Origin: Monarcha castaneiventris obscurior
Lineage: Eukaryota > Chordata > Aves > Passeriformes > Monarchidae
Direction: 5' to 3'
NCBI GenBank assembly: GCA_026261815.1
Contig: JAMPIT010000435.1
Span: 453,501-517,500, forward strand
DNA: 64,000 nt
Of this stretch, positions 46,990 through 60,539 are shown piece after piece. A model generated the notes under the pieces. It was not told the DNA's origin, made no database searches, and was given only the letters and a program-made list of their open reading frames with translations. Every line of letters begins with the position of its first letter. Within the stretch, counting starts at the first letter, position 1. The position numbers and the translations under genes are program-made.

Positions 46990-47720
46990 ATCTGCACTCA
47001 TCTGCTGGCACTTTCTAACAATTAATTAGTGGTTGACAATTATCATGGCCTGATATTTTTGTTGTACCAGCAGAAATCAAATCGATGTGGTTGAGCCACC
47101 CCGAAGGGTAGCTGCAAGGCTGAGAAATTTAGTCTGTTGGCATGAAATTAGCTCAGTCTACAGCCAGAAAATGACGGGACCAAGATGGAGGTTTATTGCA
47201 TAATTACTTACACAATATTTCATCCATGGGTTTTATCAAGCTGTAGGACAGGCATATCAGTTGTAATTATATTTTACATCTGTAATGTGACACGTTAATG
47301 AAATGTGTCACTACACTGGTGTTAGGATCCATTTCATTAATGCAAAAGACTTTTGTTGTATGCTTTACATTTGGAAACAGATTTAAGTATTAAGTGGCTA
47401 ATGTCTGCAGCCGGGGAATCCTTTCCGAATTTGTAACACTGACCAGAACAGACCGCATTACACTCTCCAAATGGTGCATTTTTGCATTTGAATGTCTGAA
47501 TTATCCTGGTTTCTTAGAGACGACCACAACACCAACATCTTAAATCCTCAAAATATTGTCCGCTTCATTGAATGCTCATGATCTAAGCATATGTGTAATT
47601 ATTCTGTAATTCTCCCCAAAATGTGATTCCTTGGAAATGCATACTAGATCTCCCCTATTGTAGCTGCAATGACTATTTCTTTGTGCCCGCTTCTTTAAAT
47701 ACGGTCACAAGGAAGTCTGT
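46990..47720. promoter_or_regulatory. Largest candidate conserved noncoding element
   Basis: A 0.7-kb repeat-free block with AACAATTAATTAGTGG near 47018, AAATCAAATCGATGTGG near 47075, TTATTGCATAATTAC near 47193, TTGTAATTATATT near 47261 and two octamer-like TTTTGCAT/AATGCAAA elements. Nested inverted repeats occur at 47287-47340. CpGs are retained in AT-rich sequence. It resembles deeply conserved developmental enhancers, but this is recognition of style, not an alignment. Confidence 0.42.
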
Positions 47721-50700
47721 GTGCCTTGGTGCACCGCATGTGTAATGATGATTTTTTTTTTCCTCCCCCCCACTCCCAGTACGCCCATCAGGAGGAAAAA
47801 AACAACCCAAAAACCTTCACCAAAAACCTGCTTCATTTGTTTCAGGGCACAGAGCAAGGTCACAAAAAGACCATTTAAGATAGCATACATACAACAGTAA
47901 TCTTTCTGACGAGAAACGGGCCGAATGCCACGCACAATGGGCTTAGGGTTAGGCAAGTTTACAAAATTAGAATTTGCAAGAGTTACCAAACCTGGCTCCC
48001 ATAACATATGCATGTGCACAGTTTGGCAGAGGGCAAAGGGGAATCCCATGTACCTTAAGCAAATTCTCAGCACACACCATGCAACAGGGAAGATGAATTT
48101 TCAGAAATTGATGTTAGTGCAAAATATATATATATACTCTTAAAAAGAGAATCGCATTTGTCTGCAGGAAAAATTCAATTTTGTTAATTTTAAAAGTTAC
48201 AGTTTATTCAGTAAGGCAAAGAAAACTTATATGCATTTTTTACTGAACATTTACTTGCTTTTCAATCAAAAGAAGAAAGTTCTTTGGCAACAGGAGTGTT
48301 ACAGACACCAGAGGTGCAAAGGCTGAGACCTCATTAATTGTTGTAGTTCATAGGTGCCTTTACCAGTCCAGCTTTAAGGGTGCTGTATGTGAGATTTGAC
48401 TTCTCAGTCCTTTGTAGTAGCTTCTTGTAACAGCTTCCATTTAAAAAAAAAATGCTTTCTGGGTCTTTATTTGATAGAACGTAACAGTTAATTCTTTCAT
48501 TTCAAAGGAACAAAATTCAATCAGAATCAGAAATACATGAAAACAATGGATTATTAAATAAAATCGAGTAGTTACAAAATTTTCTGCAAGTTTTGAGCTT
48601 TGTTTATATAGAAATGTTCCTTGTTAAATACATTTTTCTCACATTATTTAGGTTAAAAAAAGAAACCAAAACACTTTAAAGGTATGAAAACATTTTACGG
48701 ATTGAAATTGGAATGTTTTTCTGAGGAGGCTTTATAAAATTATGCTTGTTTATTTCTCAAAACAGATATTATTTGGGATAAATACTATGCAAAATATTCT
48801 ACATGAAGAAAGGTACATACTTGGAGTTTATTTTTCCTTTTTAACCTAAAAACCATAATGCTCCGAGTTGAGGAAAACAGGTTTAGCTGGTGAAATAAAA
48901 TAAGCACTGATACATGCAAAGAAATTGGAATGTGCTGAGGAAATTAAAACTGTGTAAAATAGTTCCTGCATTGACTCGGTGTAAGAACTGTTAGCAAGTG
49001 CTGCAGTGTTTGACTCCTTGCACCATTTCACCTTATATTAATACACAATCTGAGTATTAATACATTTTTAGTTTTTCCCTGATAGATTTTCACAACTAGA
49101 ATTGAAATGCAAAATATATTTCTAGGGTTCAACCAAGAAAGAAGTCACAGGACTGAGGAGCTGCAACAAACAGTTTAGTATTGCTCTGCCTTTTACCCTT
49201 TAATTAAGAAAATAAGTATTATTTAGACTGCATTGAACAGAAATTGGCTGAGGCAGATTGTTGCAGTTCAATTATTGTCTGAGGCACTAAAATAGTGCCA
49301 AACCCAACAGGTGACTTCCTGCATTTGTATCCTCAGCCCCTCCCCAGAGGTGGGGAGGTTTCCACCACACGCTTTCCTCCTGGTGGCAGCTGTGGTGTCC
49401 TTCACGTTCCCCCCAGGCTGGGCAAGGTACGAATTTGTACAAAGCACCTGTGGGGTTTCCAGCCCTGGGGCAGGTCTCTGACACACCACTGACACATCAG
49501 GCACAGACACAAACCTCTTCTCTGCCAAAATTACCTTTCTTCAGAACATGCTGGTGGTGTGGCACCTGAGTTGGAAAAGCCATCCCTGAGCAAGTCACTC
49601 CCTGCTGCACCTTCTTCCTCTGCCTGAAGGCAGGGAGAGAGTTCCCAGTGCAGCATATAATGAATTCCAACCATGCAAATTTGGTTTGGGAGCTGTGAGC
49701 TAAAATCCTGACCCTGTGAAGTGGATGGCGAAATGCTGAGGGATTTGAACACGGCTTGGATTTCTCTTGGAGCTCGTAAGACTTCTTCCTGCTGAAATAA
49801 AACAACTGGGAATAAGAGGTCTGTGTGCGTCACGGGGCTGCAGGACAGAAATGGGAACGTATAATTCACTTTTTTAGAGCTAAAAACATGGAAATCAATA
49901 CGTGAAGTGCAAGAGTGAAATTTTTTATATGCAACCTAGGTATGTTTTTATTGTGAAATGAAGTAGTGACTGATAAGTGGCATTCATTTCAATAGGGCAC
50001 TTTTTCATTACTGCATTCCTTCTCTCACACTTCCCCCTATATCATTATTTGCAATATCTTTTTCCTAAAACCCTGAAATGTCATTTGAATGAAAATTATC
50101 CGAACAAGCAAGGAAAGTACCTATAAATAAACATTTGGCAGGGAATCTTTGATACTGTGTGAATGTTGATGGCAAACATTTTAATGAGGCCAGCCTTGGG
50201 TTTTAAAAAAAAGAAGTTGATTGTAAATCAGTAAAATGTGCGGGCTTTCTAAGCTCCGAGTTGGCAACAGCTTGTTGAGAGTAAATCCTCTCATGGAAGG
50301 TTTTGCTAATCTGAATAAATTCAATTTCAAAATCCTTCCTTGATCTAAGCTTGCTTAAGCTCTCACCAAGGCCTAAGGACCCTGAGGGTCAATTCCAATA
50401 ACAAAAGATAAGAAAAATCTGCCCTTTCTCATATCTCTTTGCAATACACTATAAGCTGTTACCTCACTGCAAAAAATCTTTGGCTTTAATGAAGTCGCCT
50501 TTTGATACTTGCTGAGGATGAAGTTCAATGTTTCCCACCCTGGTGCATGTCTGTGCTGCCTGCCACCCAGGACCAGTGTCACAGAACCTGGCTGGCTGCT
50601 TCCCTGGAGAAGTCCTTGAAACCACTACACTGAGCTACACAGCTCTAAAAAAATACATTAAATGGAGCTTTACAAAATAGATGGGGGAGGGGGGCGGGGG

Positions 50701-53700
50701 GTGCGTGAAGGGGTTGTGGTGATGATTGATACCGGGCTGGGCAGTCTGCACTTTTTTATTAAATTAGAAATTAGTAAAGCAGAAAGTTAAGCTCAAAACC
50801 CAAACAAATTCTGGGGCTGGGCTGTGTTTCAGACACAGCCCAGCTGCTACTGTGCGAGTGTGTTAGAGATACCTGTTGCTTCTGGATGTTGCATGAATGG
50901 ATATAAAGGGAGAGATACAAACAGAACTTGTGGTTGGTTGAGTGTTTTCCCCCAGTAGTCCTTAGCTACATTTTCCTTTTAATTTAGGCTTTTTTATATT
51001 GAGCACTCATTTATGTGAAGACTGTTAGACCTCATCTCATTGCATTGATTGGATAAGTAATAAAAAAATCACCAAAACTGGAGCTTTTGAATAAACTGCT
51101 TGTAATCTGGCTATGCTGTTTTTATCTGCTGAGTTTCTTGGGCAAACATGCCCCCCAAATCAATTCTGTTATGATAATTAAACTTACAAAAGGAAGTACC
51201 AGAAGGATTTAGTCTCTTGCTCAGATATTCTATCACAACATGTAACTTCAGACAGCAAAGAATGGAATGATTGCAGACAACTGCAGACACGGCAGGCAAA
51301 GCAGAATCTTTGGGTGGCCATGATGTATCTGTGGGGCAGAGGGATTCATGGAGATTATAAATCTGCTCTGTCTCTGAGTGAAGGATTTGGAAAACTCATT
51401 CCATCTCTGGTTAGCTCAAAAAAACAGAGTAAAAGACCTAACAGTTTTTGGTGATATGAAACCAAATTTTCTGACATTTTGTTTGCCTGGGTGTTGGAGG
51501 AAGGGCTGTGCAAAATCGAGTTGGAACTGCGTGTTCCTGGGTATGAGTTTATTTTATTTATTCTACTATTGATCTAAAATAATTTTCTCCATATGTTTAA
51601 GAGGCTGGGTTATGTCAGTTTGGTTGGATGAGGTTGTGCTTGAGTTCATCGTTCAGTCTGATAAACCCAGTTGTGACTCTTCCTATGGCTTGTGCTAAGT
51701 GTTGGCATTGCTGCAGCACCAGGATGCTCCCTCCTGGTGCCTCTAGCTCATGCTGTGACTCTCACACAGGCTCTTAGACACTCTGGATACTCAACTGGTA
51801 AAAGGTAGCCATAAATCTATGCAACAATGTCAAAAGATGAGTAGGGGGATTCATTATTTAACATGCATGAAGGAACAGAGGATCTCCAGGTGAATCCCTG
51901 GAAAATTGAGGTCTGACAAGTGAAGAGGCTTCTCTTCAGAAGAGAACTGAGACTCATTTAAGAGGTTCCCCAAACCCATTTGATGGGCTCCCACTAGGCT
52001 CCAGCGCGGTGCCTCTGAGGAGTAAACGTGAGAACATATTTTTCATAAAGTCATTTCTTTATTGGAAATTGGGTTTTCTACCAAATCTCTTCTGCATATA
52101 AGCTCCACCCTGAGCACCTTCGTTCCTTCTGCCCTTCAGCCTGTTTGTTCCAGCTCCAGAAATGAGTCTGTTTGCTGCAGCTTGATCTGATAAGTGGCAT
52201 TTGAATTAACATGGTGCTTCCCAGAGGGATTCTGCACTGTGCTGGGAGAAGGGAAGTGGATTGGTGCACATACATACAGTGAATGGATGGTCCTCACAGG
52301 AGCAGTGGCAAATACTCCTGCACGTAAAGCTCAAGAGTGAGTAAAGCACTATGGCTGTTTGCCTCGTATCTTTACTATTTTTCCTATTTCCTTTATTAAA
52401 TTTTATGTATTAAACTGACTTCTGTCACTGTAACTTTTATTTAGGTTTTAAAACCATCCTTTAGAGCTTAAAAATACTTGTGTTCGAAGTTACTCAGTGA
52501 GACAGATAGTGTTCCTAGTTATTAGCCAGTGTAACGAGCTATTCTCATGGATTGGTAAGTTGTTCTAAGTAGTGCTTTTCATCAGAGCCACAGCTCCTGA
52601 AGGCATATCATTGTGTAAGAATATCAGCTTTCATTTAAAAAAAATCAGTCTCATTGGAAATCAAGAGAAAATATGAAAAATGGCTTAAATATACTAGAAA
52701 GCTTTAATTTTGAAAGTCAAATAAAAGATCCACCGTAGATTATAAAGAAGATGTAAAATAAAGTGATTGCTCTGTGATATTTGAAGTTTTGCAGTTATTA
52801 ATACAATTAATTCATGCTTGTACTTCATCTAGCATCTGTTTTTCCAAGTTCTCAAATATATTAAAGTCATTGCAAATAACTTGTCATATGCAAAAACAAT
52901 ATTAAAAGTTTAAATAGGAAGGCCATTGATGATGGTATTGACTGATCATGGTGCATGTGGGTTAATGTGACTGATACTCCTACACCCCATTTCTGTCACT
53001 GTTTCAGCTTCCTTGGCTTTTAGTACTATTTGTTGTGACATCCTTCAATTGGGTCTGCTTGCACTATAGATTATTCCCTTCCATTCACATTTCTTTGGCA
53101 ACTCAGCCATCCTCAAGTGACAAATAGAGTTTTAGCTAAACTTCGCTTGAGATTTTAGACTGAATTTTTAAATAGGATAATTATTTCCATTGTCTCTATG
53201 GTTTTTGTCTCTATGTATTTACTAAAGAGCTTTCTTTGTGCCTTAAAATGTCTTTCTGTCAGATATACAGTGCAGTTGTTAGCGTGGAGTGATCATATTC
53301 CAACTGTAACCAATTTTGTTCTCTAATGCCAGTTTTGTTTTCTAATTTTGAACTGGATACAAATAATAAGAAAAATTATTTTGCCTCACTGTTTAACAAT
53401 TCAGGGAGTGTCCTGGAGCTAAGTTTATACAAAGCAAAAATAGCATCGTAGCTGAAAATGCTGATTTTTGTAAACAAGCAGGCAAACCTGGGCAAGAGAT
53501 GTACCTCTCTGTATTTTCAGTTCTCTCTTGGATCAAACCAATTTCTTTAAGAAAGCTTTAAAAATGAAGCGCGAATGCAGGCAAACACAGATAAAGAACT
53601 GTTCTTTTCTAGGGGTTTGTTTGTTACATGCAGATGAGATGCAAGAAGTTCCTGAGATGATCAGCTCAAAAGGAGTGTCAGTGGCAATTCAGAGTGCCAA

Positions 53701-55269
53701 GATTAAACATCTAAATCTGAGCATGGGAAAGCATTGCAGATTTTTATAATTTTCTGAGGGCCACAAGTAACACTTCTGTCACTGCAACTTTCAAAAATTG
53801 CAATAATTAGCAATGAAAACTGAAGAATTCACTTTCTGGTTTCTCTTTTTCAGTGGATGAGCATATTAGGTTTCTATTTCCAAAACTTCTGTCATGTAGA
53901 ACTAGTTTTTAAAGACAGACATTGGTCAATAGAAAAGTCTTTCCAGTTGCAGATATGGCAGGATCATGCAAAGAGCTGTATGATTTTATCTCCTCCCATT
54001 AGCTCCTGTATTGAGGCAAGGGAATGGATTAATTGACCTTTGAAGCTCCCTAGTCTCAGCTCAGAAATCTGTACTTTTTTATTATTCTTTTTCTAGTCCC
54101 CCTCTCTTGGAGTCATGTAGTTACAAAGAAATTGTTGCCTTCTTTCTGTTTCATTGAAATGTATGCTTTTGGCTCTTTTGATTGTGAAACAAATCTTGAA
54201 AAGATTTATTGGAGAGCTTTTTTAGGGGCAAAGATCAAAAGGCAAATAATAAGAATTTCTATTTTTTTTTAAAGGTCTATTTTTGAAGGTAGTCTCTAAT
54301 TTTCATAATTGAGTGTACAGAGTAGATGATATAGTAATGTTTGCAAACAGATTTTCTTATTTTATCAGTTCTGTTTTCAGATAAAGATAGTATTATAAAA
54401 TATAAGCGTTAATTAAAAGCCATGTTTTTTTCCACAATGAGAACTGGGCAAAGGTTTGATACAAACTGGACAGTGTAAGAAGCCAGAGAGGGATATGCAC
54501 CTTGGGAGGTAGAGCATGTTCAGTACTCATCCTCTGATACAGAGAAAAATCCAGATCCTGGAAAAGCCGGGAGTGCTACTGTCAAAGCAAAACATATGTC
54601 TACAAATGAGATTTATTATCAGCTTGGACCTCTATCTTTTGTCTTCCCCCCCCCCACCCCCCTCCCGCCATGAACTCTCTTTCAGGACCTCTTCCCTGGG
54701 ATTGTAAATCCATGAATTTTTCTTTCAGGCTCAACATACTAGCAACTTCTTATGTATTCCTACAAAATGTTGATGTTTGGAAAAAACAACAGGCATGAGC
54801 ACCCAAAAAATTCAAACTTGACATGAACCATAGCTTTCAGTGAATCTTAGATAGTGTTTGGTCTTTGCAGCCCTCTTGGACTTCCAATATCACTTTTGCT
54901 ATAACTTCTCTCTCACTGTGCTATAGTAGTTGTTGTTTTTTACAGTTCTTCTGAGATTTTGGGAAAACACACGAAGACCTGATTCTTCCTAGAGGTCTTT
55001 TAATTATGCATAGCTCCCTTACTCACAAAAATCCACCTTCTCTTCCATCTCTAAGGAAATTTAATTCCTTTTTTGTGACATCTTCTCTTGAAATTAATGC
55101 CCTATATTATGGCAAATTCATTTTACTTCTCCGTTATCCTAAATAAAAGAAAAGCAACAGTGATCCCTAGGTGGTAAAAGAAAAGCTCAATATGTGTCAG
55201 GCAGCACTCAGAACCCATCCCTGAAGTGCAGCACGGCTTTCATGTCAAGGAAGAGAGGTAGATACCAGG
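47721..55269. other. Gene-free region
   Basis: No exon recognised. Contains G-rich (50682-50701) and C-rich (54646-54669) tracts and an 8-bp inverted repeat CACCAGGA/TCCTGGTG at 51717-51739. Sequence at 55270-55380 immediately beyond is dense in ATTAAT motifs. Confidence 0.45.
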
Positions 55270-57539
55270 AAGCTATTTTAACTATATTATTAATGAGGCT
55301 TTCCTGCATTAATTAGAAAATTAGTGTTTTTAGACCTCTAAGACATTAATTTGACCATCAGTAATGCAAGAAGATATGAAGTGCAGCACCACAGCAAACA
55401 GGAGTGTCACTATACCAAGTTTTTGGGCCAGAAGTGTTGGGGAGCCCTGTCAAAGCTTCTTCATTAATGGTATTTATGGCAAATAAAGGCTGCCTTCATC
55501 AGTCAGAAACACACCAGGACAGGTGTCCAAGCTCCCTGTCTCAAGGGCCTTTACAGTAAGAGAAATAAGCGCATCTAAGGTGTGGGACTCCTCATCACAG
55601 GCTGACATTCAAACACAGCAGAGAAAAGAAGACACCCTAAAAGAAGACATTTCTTTCTGCAGACCAGGCCAGTTCAGATGTATCTGTCTGTCCTACAGAC
55701 CTCAAAAGATAGCAGGTGAATCTCACCCTAAAGTGTTTTCTGATGAAGATAGGTAGAGAGACTGTAATTTAAGCAGAGACTATATCCATGAAAAGGCAGA
55801 CAAGCCTTTTTGAGTCATTTTTAAGCATTTTGCAATTAACCCTGCAACTTTGATGTACTTTGTTACATCAGGCTTTACAAGCAGTATTCCTGTAACTATA
55901 GTAGAAAAGCATTGGGGCACATAAGGGTTATTTCAGTTTGTTGTTGAAAATTCATGTAAGCTCAATGCACACTTCTTTAAAAAATAAATAAAAATCACAG
56001 CACAAATTGCAATCTTGTACTTCAACTTGTACTATTGAGTCTTTACTGTGAGGCTGGCAGACTTTTACTGTCACTGTTGAGCCTCCATCACATCATGAGA
56101 GGAATCCGGAACACTTTCTTCTTGTGCAAAAAAAAAAAAAAAAAGAAAGGAGAAAAAGAGAAGTTCATCCCATTGCCTTTATTACTTTACCACCATTCAA
56201 GTACAATGAGAAAGACCAAAAAGCTTGCATGACAACCAGAGTGGGTAATACATGAATAGGAAGTCTAGTTTCTTTACTTCTCTATGACAGAGCTGAACAG
56301 TAGGCTGGGGAGATTTGGGGCTCTTTTTCTGTTGGGTTTTTTCCCTTCTTTTTCCTGATTCTATTCTTCTATATAACTTCTGTCAGAGAAATCAGCCACG
56401 AGAACAAAGGTTTGCTACAAGTGTCACTCATTTTGTGCTAACATTTACCAAGAAGTCAAGATTCTACCAGAAGTACCCATTCCATATAATAAATATTCGA
56501 GACATAGTGTGGGTGTGTACAGCACGCAGTCATGGCCCCTTGGAGAAGCACAACAAGCTCCATAATAAATCCCATACTGTTTATTTCCTCTATGATTGTT
56601 ATTTTGATTTTATTCCATAAGTTTTAGCAGTTTTCTCTTTATTTTGAAAGTAGTTTACAATAGATGGCATAATGCTATTTTTTTTTTTAGTAAAAAACTG
56701 GTCTTTTCTAAAGACTTTGGTGTGTGCATGTACCAGAAATGGGTAATGAATGATTAAACTTATATAAATACTTTATTCTGTGGTAATAACAAATTGAGTG
56801 GGTGAGAACCTTGCCTTTGTATTTCCTTGGACACATCAGAAATTGCTTCTTGGGTTTTTCTTAGATTTTTTGGATGTATTTCATAGTTTCACAGCAATAT
56901 CTGAGCAGGACCATAATGAATACTTATTCTCCTGAATTTAAAGTCAACTTTGTTATCAACATTAACTTTGTGTGCAAGGAGCAGATATCTATTAATTGTT
57001 CTTGAGATAAATACTAACTGTGCTCACATTGTTAGTAGAATAGTTTCCTCCTGATGTAAGATGAATTTTAAAGAGTAAATAAACTGAGAGTATCACATTG
57101 TTAAATGTTTCCAGACATTTTTTTCATAAGTTCATATGCATTTTAAAATTGCATATCAAATAGGATATGACAATCTTAGATATTTGAAGTAGGTTTGAAC
57201 AGCCCTTTATGAGTAGCAGTCTGAAAATCTTAAAATATATATTTTTTGGTAAAGATCTTACACCTTCAAGGCAATAATTTGTTTCAGTCTTTAAAATATG
57301 GAGGTTTGCACAAGCACATTGGAGCACTGGAGTCAGCTACCTGATGACCTCTCCTTAAAGAACCCCTCTGAATATTTTCTGAAGCTATGCTGTGAATTTT
57401 ACCATCATGTTCATTAAAGCAATTAGTAAGATTTGCGCTAGTTTCTGATTTATTTTTTTTTTAAATTATAATTGTTTCAAGGAAACGTATACACAGATGT
57501 TGTGGGAGTTTGGAAAAAAAAAAAAAAAAAGGGGAGAAA
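55270..57539. other. Gene-free region with an ATTAAT-rich start
   Basis: The first 110 bp hold TATTATTAATGAGGC, GCATTAATTAGAAAATTAG and GACATTAATTTGACC, which could be homeodomain sites. The rest shows nothing recognisable apart from A-runs near 56128 and 57515. Confidence 0.4.
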
Positions 57540-57900
57540 AGCCCTTACGTAGCTGACAGGCTGACAACTTTGCATATGTGTGTTAACAGGAGAATGCGCT
57601 GTGTTTAGGATGAATGGAGAAGCGGGCCTAAATGACTTTCAGATTAGCTGGAACAGATGGAAGGGTCACAGTTGAACAACTTTACACAGGAACATAAAGG
57701 CAATGTTCAAGTGGAGTTCATTGCCTCTGACAGATACTGTCAATCAAACCGGGGACTCTCAGTTAACCAGCAGCCTGTCCTTTTAAAGATTAAATTAAAA
57801 AAAAAAAAAAGAAAAGTATTGTGAGGCGCTGACTGGAGTTTATCTGGTCTATGTCAGGCATAAACTCCACCCTGAGTGACTAGCATTTTCAAATCAAGCA
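57540..57900. promoter_or_regulatory. Candidate conserved noncoding block
   Basis: Contains GTAGCTGACAGGCTGAC, TTTGCATATG near 57573, CAGATGGAAG near 57654, CTGTCAATCAAACC near 57739 (a MEIS/PBX-like TGTCAATCA) and a 10-bp inverted repeat at 57834-57869. An A-run at about 57797-57810 interrupts it. Conservation untested. Confidence 0.35.
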
Positions 57901-60539
57901 CAATGAGCTGGGGATGTTTTGAAGAGAAGTGAGTTACAGGCTGCTTTGGGAGGCAGGACTATGATACAATTTCTGCAATGTGCAATCTGGTTCATGCCTT
58001 TCTCAGGTTGTGTGTCAGGGTTTGGTAACTAAGAATCTCTTGCTGATATCCTGGGTGTCAAAAATTAAATTATCCTTGGAAGTGTAAAGCAGATTGGGAG
58101 ACAAGGTCAGTGGTGAGGATGGAGGTGATTTGGATGTAGAAGATGGAAAGAGGAACTTATTTTCTTAGGCTAAAAATAGGCACCTGAAAACTCTTTCCAT
58201 GTGAAATTTCTTAGACTCAGATGCTGGCACACACACAGACACTTTGCTTCCTCCTCATTTCCAAATAAATGGAGACAGAGAAATGGGTTTCCTTGGATTT
58301 ATGTGAGTATATATTCAGAAGCATAACCTGTCTATACAGCTCCCTCCAGCTCACAAGTTATGAAAGCAACAGCAGATGAAACAAGCAAGAATAATTTCTA
58401 GCAGATGGAGAAGTTGTACAGTTCACATCTTTGCCTGAGAAGGCTCTCCCACACATCAAATATTTTTCCCACAACTTCCTTTGTCACTTCTCCAGATGAG
58501 CGTGTAGACTCAAGTCAGGAAACTAGGGCTTGATGAGATAGGTTTATTATTTGTATGATCCCTGATTGTAGTCCTTAGTGTCTAGGAAAGAAGTCTTCAG
58601 CTCTGAGAGACACCTCATCTTGCTTTACCCTCAGCTACTGACTCACTCACAAAAACCGTATACAAGCAGAGATTCTGACCTTACTGATCCTTAGAGAAAT
58701 AAACTGTACCTTCCTGACCATTGTATTCCATAAAATGAATAGTTTAGCAGCAAAGTCTTGGTTGTTTACCACATTTCCTAAGGTCAAACTAACATTTCCT
58801 ATGATCAGTCCCAGAAATATTCCTTGTTGGATCTCACTAGCAAACAGAATCAAGGGCAGTACTTGTGCTTTCTGCACCAGCATCACTGCCAAACTGACAG
58901 ATTTGACAGCCAAATTTGAAATGTCAAAGTTCTTAAAAGTTAGCTTTATGAGGCTAAATTACCAGTCAGTAGCTTGTGTGGGCACCTGCTTTTCTTGGCT
59001 GTTTCTTTTGAATTGTCTTGTCTCTTAGCAGATGGTTGTGTGCTGGTGACTCCTTGCTCTGCTTTGTGCTGAAGACAGTGCCAGCGCTTGCAATCTCTGT
59101 TCTGAAGGAAACCTGTCATCTGCTCTCTGTCAGAAAATAACTGCAGTTCTACGAGAAATGCAATTACTGTGAAAATCGTGGAGTTAAAAACAGGAGAATG
59201 CTGGGAGTGTGCCTACACTCTCCTGAAGGCACCCACTCTTTGCTGCTCAACATGCTGAGGCACACGTTGGGGCTGAGGCTGGGGTCGCCCAGCCACTGGT
59301 GCACCCTTCACAGCAAGGCAGCGGCTCAGAAGGAAAAGCACCTGACAGGGCAAACACCAACACAGCCTAAACCCCACAAATAAGTGCTGCAATGAAAATA
59401 AACAAAACCCCAGAACACTGAAGTGGTGTTGCATCAAGAAGATGACATATTTCCTTTGACTAAGACAAAGCATCTGCAAACCCAGTATGACAGCTCTTAC
59501 CAGCACATTTGGCATTTGCCACTGACTAATTACAGCTCAGAGTGCCAGTGAGGAACTATCAGTTAAGAGCATCCAGCTTGTGCTATCCTGCATGCACTGG
59601 CTGGAGAACTTTGTCAATTTTTTTCAGGGTAAAATTGAGTTTTCCCCATTTTTTTCAGGTGAAAAATGATTTTTTTATTAAAGAAAAATCAAGATTTTAT
59701 TTTCTTGGGCTAATTTTAGGTCTCAAACCTTTTATGATTTGAGACTAAAGTTTATTGACTCACAGCTTTGCCCTGTATTCAACTTGCTTGTAAATTTTCC
59801 TTCTAAAAAAGATGAAAATCTTTCCTAAGTGAACTTACCTCTTGTAATGCTCTTGATGAACTGTTATTCTGTAGCAGACAACATGCTATTTGCACTCCTG
59901 TAAATTATTTATGCTATTTACCTTACAACCACTGTTTGGTCTTTACCCTATTAAAGAAATCAAGAGTTATAATGCATAGGTAGTTATGTTCATTAAGGTA
60001 GCATTTATGCTACCTTAATACCTTTTACAGGTAGTATTTAATTCTCAAGGCAAGGATGATTGAAAAGTCTGATTGAAAAAAAGAACAAACCAAAACCGCC
60101 TTGAAATATATTTCACAGCTGTTGGCAGTCACCATGGTATTATATATATATATATGCTACAGGAGAGATAGTCTTTAATTGTGGCTTTGTCTCAATTGGA
60201 TACAGCTTCTCTTGTTCTGTGACAAGCCATAGCTTTTTCATCTGCCACCACTGCCATATTGATACACACACTTAAAACATGTTTTAAACAGGTTTAAAAA
60301 ACATGAGGGACACAATTCAGAGAGATACTGAAACTGGGTAATTAGGAACTATTCCTGGTTTATATGCTTAAATAGAGCAAAGAATCAGATTGTAATTGGC
60401 TTTTAATCTTGGTCAAGTGGGAATGAAGGGGGTTTTTTCCCTATAGATCACATGGAAGCAATGTAAATTAGGAAATGATTGCTCAAAAAAGGATTAAAAT
60501 AAAAATAGAGAAATAATCACTGAGGCAGGAGGATGTTTA
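57901..60539. other. Gene-free region
   Basis: No exon recognised. Contains a perfect short-loop hairpin at 59992-60019, a (TA)n run near 60139-60154 and a 16-bp palindrome TTAAAACATGTTTTAA at 60272-60287. Confidence 0.45.

Noticed and set aside
47705..48073. 122-codon minus-strand frame next to a candidate enhancer block.
   Set aside because: It contains a poly-pyrimidine-derived hydrophobic stretch and matches no family I recognise. Any constraint there is more simply noncoding.
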